A stretch of DNA of 64,000 nt, from assembly GCF_014253065.1 (NCBI RefSeq), contig NZ_JACLZK010000001.1, positions 682,001 to 746,000 on the forward strand. Direction: 5' to 3'. The translations under genes and the position numbers were made by a program. The stretch is from Campylobacter massiliensis (lineage in GTDB: Bacteria > Campylobacterota > Campylobacteria > Campylobacterales > Campylobacteraceae). Shown one piece after another: positions 63,229-64,000 of the stretch; within the stretch, counting starts at the first letter, position 1, and every line of letters starts with the position of its first letter. Below the pieces are notes generated by a model, which saw nothing but the letters and a program-made list of their open reading frames with translations, had not been told where the DNA came from and searched no databases.

Positions 63229-63657
63229 TTGAAAAGATTGTTTTTGATGATTTTTGCGGGGTTAAATTTGGCCTTTGCCGGCGTCACGGCAGGCCAAAGC
63301 GAGCTAGAGCTAGAAGCCGCGGTCAAGAGATTTCAAAGACTGCTTGATATGAAAGACGTTAGCGAATTTGCCGTAGTGCCTCATCACGTTTTCGCCGCGC
63401 AAACGGGAGTAAATTTGACCCCGTCGGTCACGGTAATCTTCGGCGCGCCGGGCGTACTTGCGCCTTTAATAGAATGCGAACCGAGCCTAGCGCTGGAGCT
63501 TCCGTTTAAGTTTTTATTTCAAAAAAGAGAGGGCAAAACGGTCGTGAGCTTTGAGGATATAAAAAGCATCGCGGCTAGATACGGCGCCTCGGACTGCCCC
63601 GCCCTAGACGCGGCGCAGAGGCTAGAACGCGAGCTTTTTGACGCCGCCGTCAAATGA
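63229..63657 (+). CDS. Secreted DUF302-like protein
   Basis: The 142-residue product begins at TTG 63229, 8 bases after an AGGAAG site, and has a signal peptide (KRLFLMIFAGLNLAFAGVTA). The mature part resembles DUF302: FAVVPHHVFAAQTGVNLTPSVTVIFGAPGVLAPLIECEPSLALELPFKFLFQK, the 'fG.P..gt.lm...P..ald lP.k' pattern. Such proteins are small periplasmic or cytoplasmic folds of unclear role. Confidence 0.7.
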   Translation: MKRLFLMIFAGLNLAFAGVTAGQSELELEAAVKRFQRLLDMKDVSEFAVVPHHVFAAQTGVNLTPSVTVIFGAPGVLAPLIECEPSLALELPFKFLFQKREGKTVVSFEDIKSIAARYGASDCPALDAAQRLERELFDAAVK

Positions 63658-63676
63658 AATTTAAGCTTAATTTTTA

Positions 63677-63682
63677 TATAAT
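63677..63682 (+). promoter_or_regulatory. −10 box of the trpE/pabB-like gene
   Basis: TTTTTATATAATCTACG carries TATAAT 24 bases before the ATG at 63706, followed by an AAAGGA site. No Trp leader peptide is visible upstream. Confidence 0.6.
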
Positions 63683-63705
63683 CTACGCTCATTAAAGGAT
63701 ATTTT

Positions 63706-64000
63706 ATGCTACTTTTGAGCCCAATTTTTTATTACGAAAAGATCCGCGAGAGATTTGCCAACTCCTACCTCGCCGAGGACACGACGCAGACCATAGTCGG
63801 CATCGACTGCGAGTATATAAGCAGCGAACAAACCGATTTTGCGGGGCTTAAGAGCTATTTTAAAGCTCAAAAATTTGACGCCCCTTTTGCGGGACTATTT
63901 GGGGTGCTGGGCTACGGCGGGATAAAATATTTTGAAAAAATCCCCAAATTTAACGCCTCGCAGTACGATTTCCCCGACTTTTTCTACGCTAACGCCCGCG
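63706..64000 (+). CDS. trpE: Anthranilate synthase component I or aminodeoxychorismate synthase, N-terminal part
   Basis: The gene runs past the window end; 98 codons are present. The sequence opens LLLSPIFYYEKIRERFANSYLAED and contains FAGLFGVLGYGGIKYFEKIP, the segment before the chorismate-binding domain in TrpE/PabB, which sets the allosteric tryptophan site in TrpE. TrpE (first step of tryptophan synthesis) is more likely than PabB from the N-terminal region, but the deciding C-terminal part lies outside. Confidence 0.65.
   Translation, partial: MLLLSPIFYYEKIRERFANSYLAEDTTQTIVGIDCEYISSEQTDFAGLKSYFKAQKFDAPFAGLFGVLGYGGIKYFEKIPKFNASQYDFPDFFYANAR

Overview
The window is a stretch of Campylobacter chromosome. 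The order fmt–birA–parA–parB–atpF'FHAGDC–tolQRA–tolB–pal–cpoB–slyD–fabD–mtnN–ttcA, preceded by rplU–rpmA–obgE and followed by dusB, a membrane gene, dksA, rlmH and accD, is the order I recall from Campylobacter jejuni. Base composition is in the mid-40s percent G+C by eye. The frequent KF/NL codon pairs and the AAATTT-saturated spacers point to an oral, anaerobic-type species (C. showae/C. rectus/C. curvus group) rather than C. jejuni. The species is an inference. I see no tRNA, rRNA, CRISPR, insertion sequence or prophage.

Layout. 0–6 kb (+): infB end, rbfA, rimP, accD, rlmH, dksA, a membrane protein, dusB, recO. 6.1–7.4 kb: a broken ankyrin-repeat membrane protein. 7.5–24.4 kb (−): one long housekeeping run with tRNA modification, fabD, slyD, the complete Tol-Pal envelope machine, the F1Fo ATP synthase (atpG interrupted by an in-frame amber codon), chromosome partitioning, birA and fmt. 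24.5–28.5 kb (−): a frameshifted EF-hand gene, obgE, L27, L21 and two conserved unknowns. 28.6 kb (+): flhB. 30–38 kb: a C4-dicarboxylate carrier with an unusual 100-residue insert, divergent from a complete nickel-pincer-cofactor set (larA, larC, larE, larB) that runs into a two-subunit tartrate dehydratase/fumarase. 38–41.7 kb: a GntR/FCD regulator divergent from a serine hydrolase plus permease. 41.8–47.1 kb (−): polA and a Tat-exported molybdoenzyme of the TMAO/DMSO reductase family. 47.4–52 kb: an accessory cluster with a YcxB-like protein, a CxxC-repeat membrane protein with a peptidoglycan-binding-like end, a 19-residue-repeat protein, and a small Zn-ribbon membrane gene behind a 13-base poly-C tract. 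52–64 kb: DJ-1/PfpI protein, fhs, a pyrimidine-dimer glycosylase and uvrA, a DASS carrier, a large methyltransferase, a TSUP permease, a DUF302-like protein and the start of trpE.

How they work together. The 30–38 kb block reads as acquisition and stereochemical processing of C4 hydroxy-acids: uptake (Dcu), epimerisation by a Ni-pincer enzyme with its cofactor made in situ (LarB, LarE, LarC), then dehydration by an iron-sulfur lyase (TtdAB) to feed fumarate respiration. The Tol genes form one envelope machine.

Main oddities. Four genes look interrupted (ankyrin gene, atpG, EF-hand gene, Zn-ribbon gene), so either the consensus carries errors or these are real lesions or phase switches. AAATTT is strikingly dense between genes and repeatedly forms inverted pairs at operon ends, like the uptake-sequence terminators of other naturally transformable bacteria.
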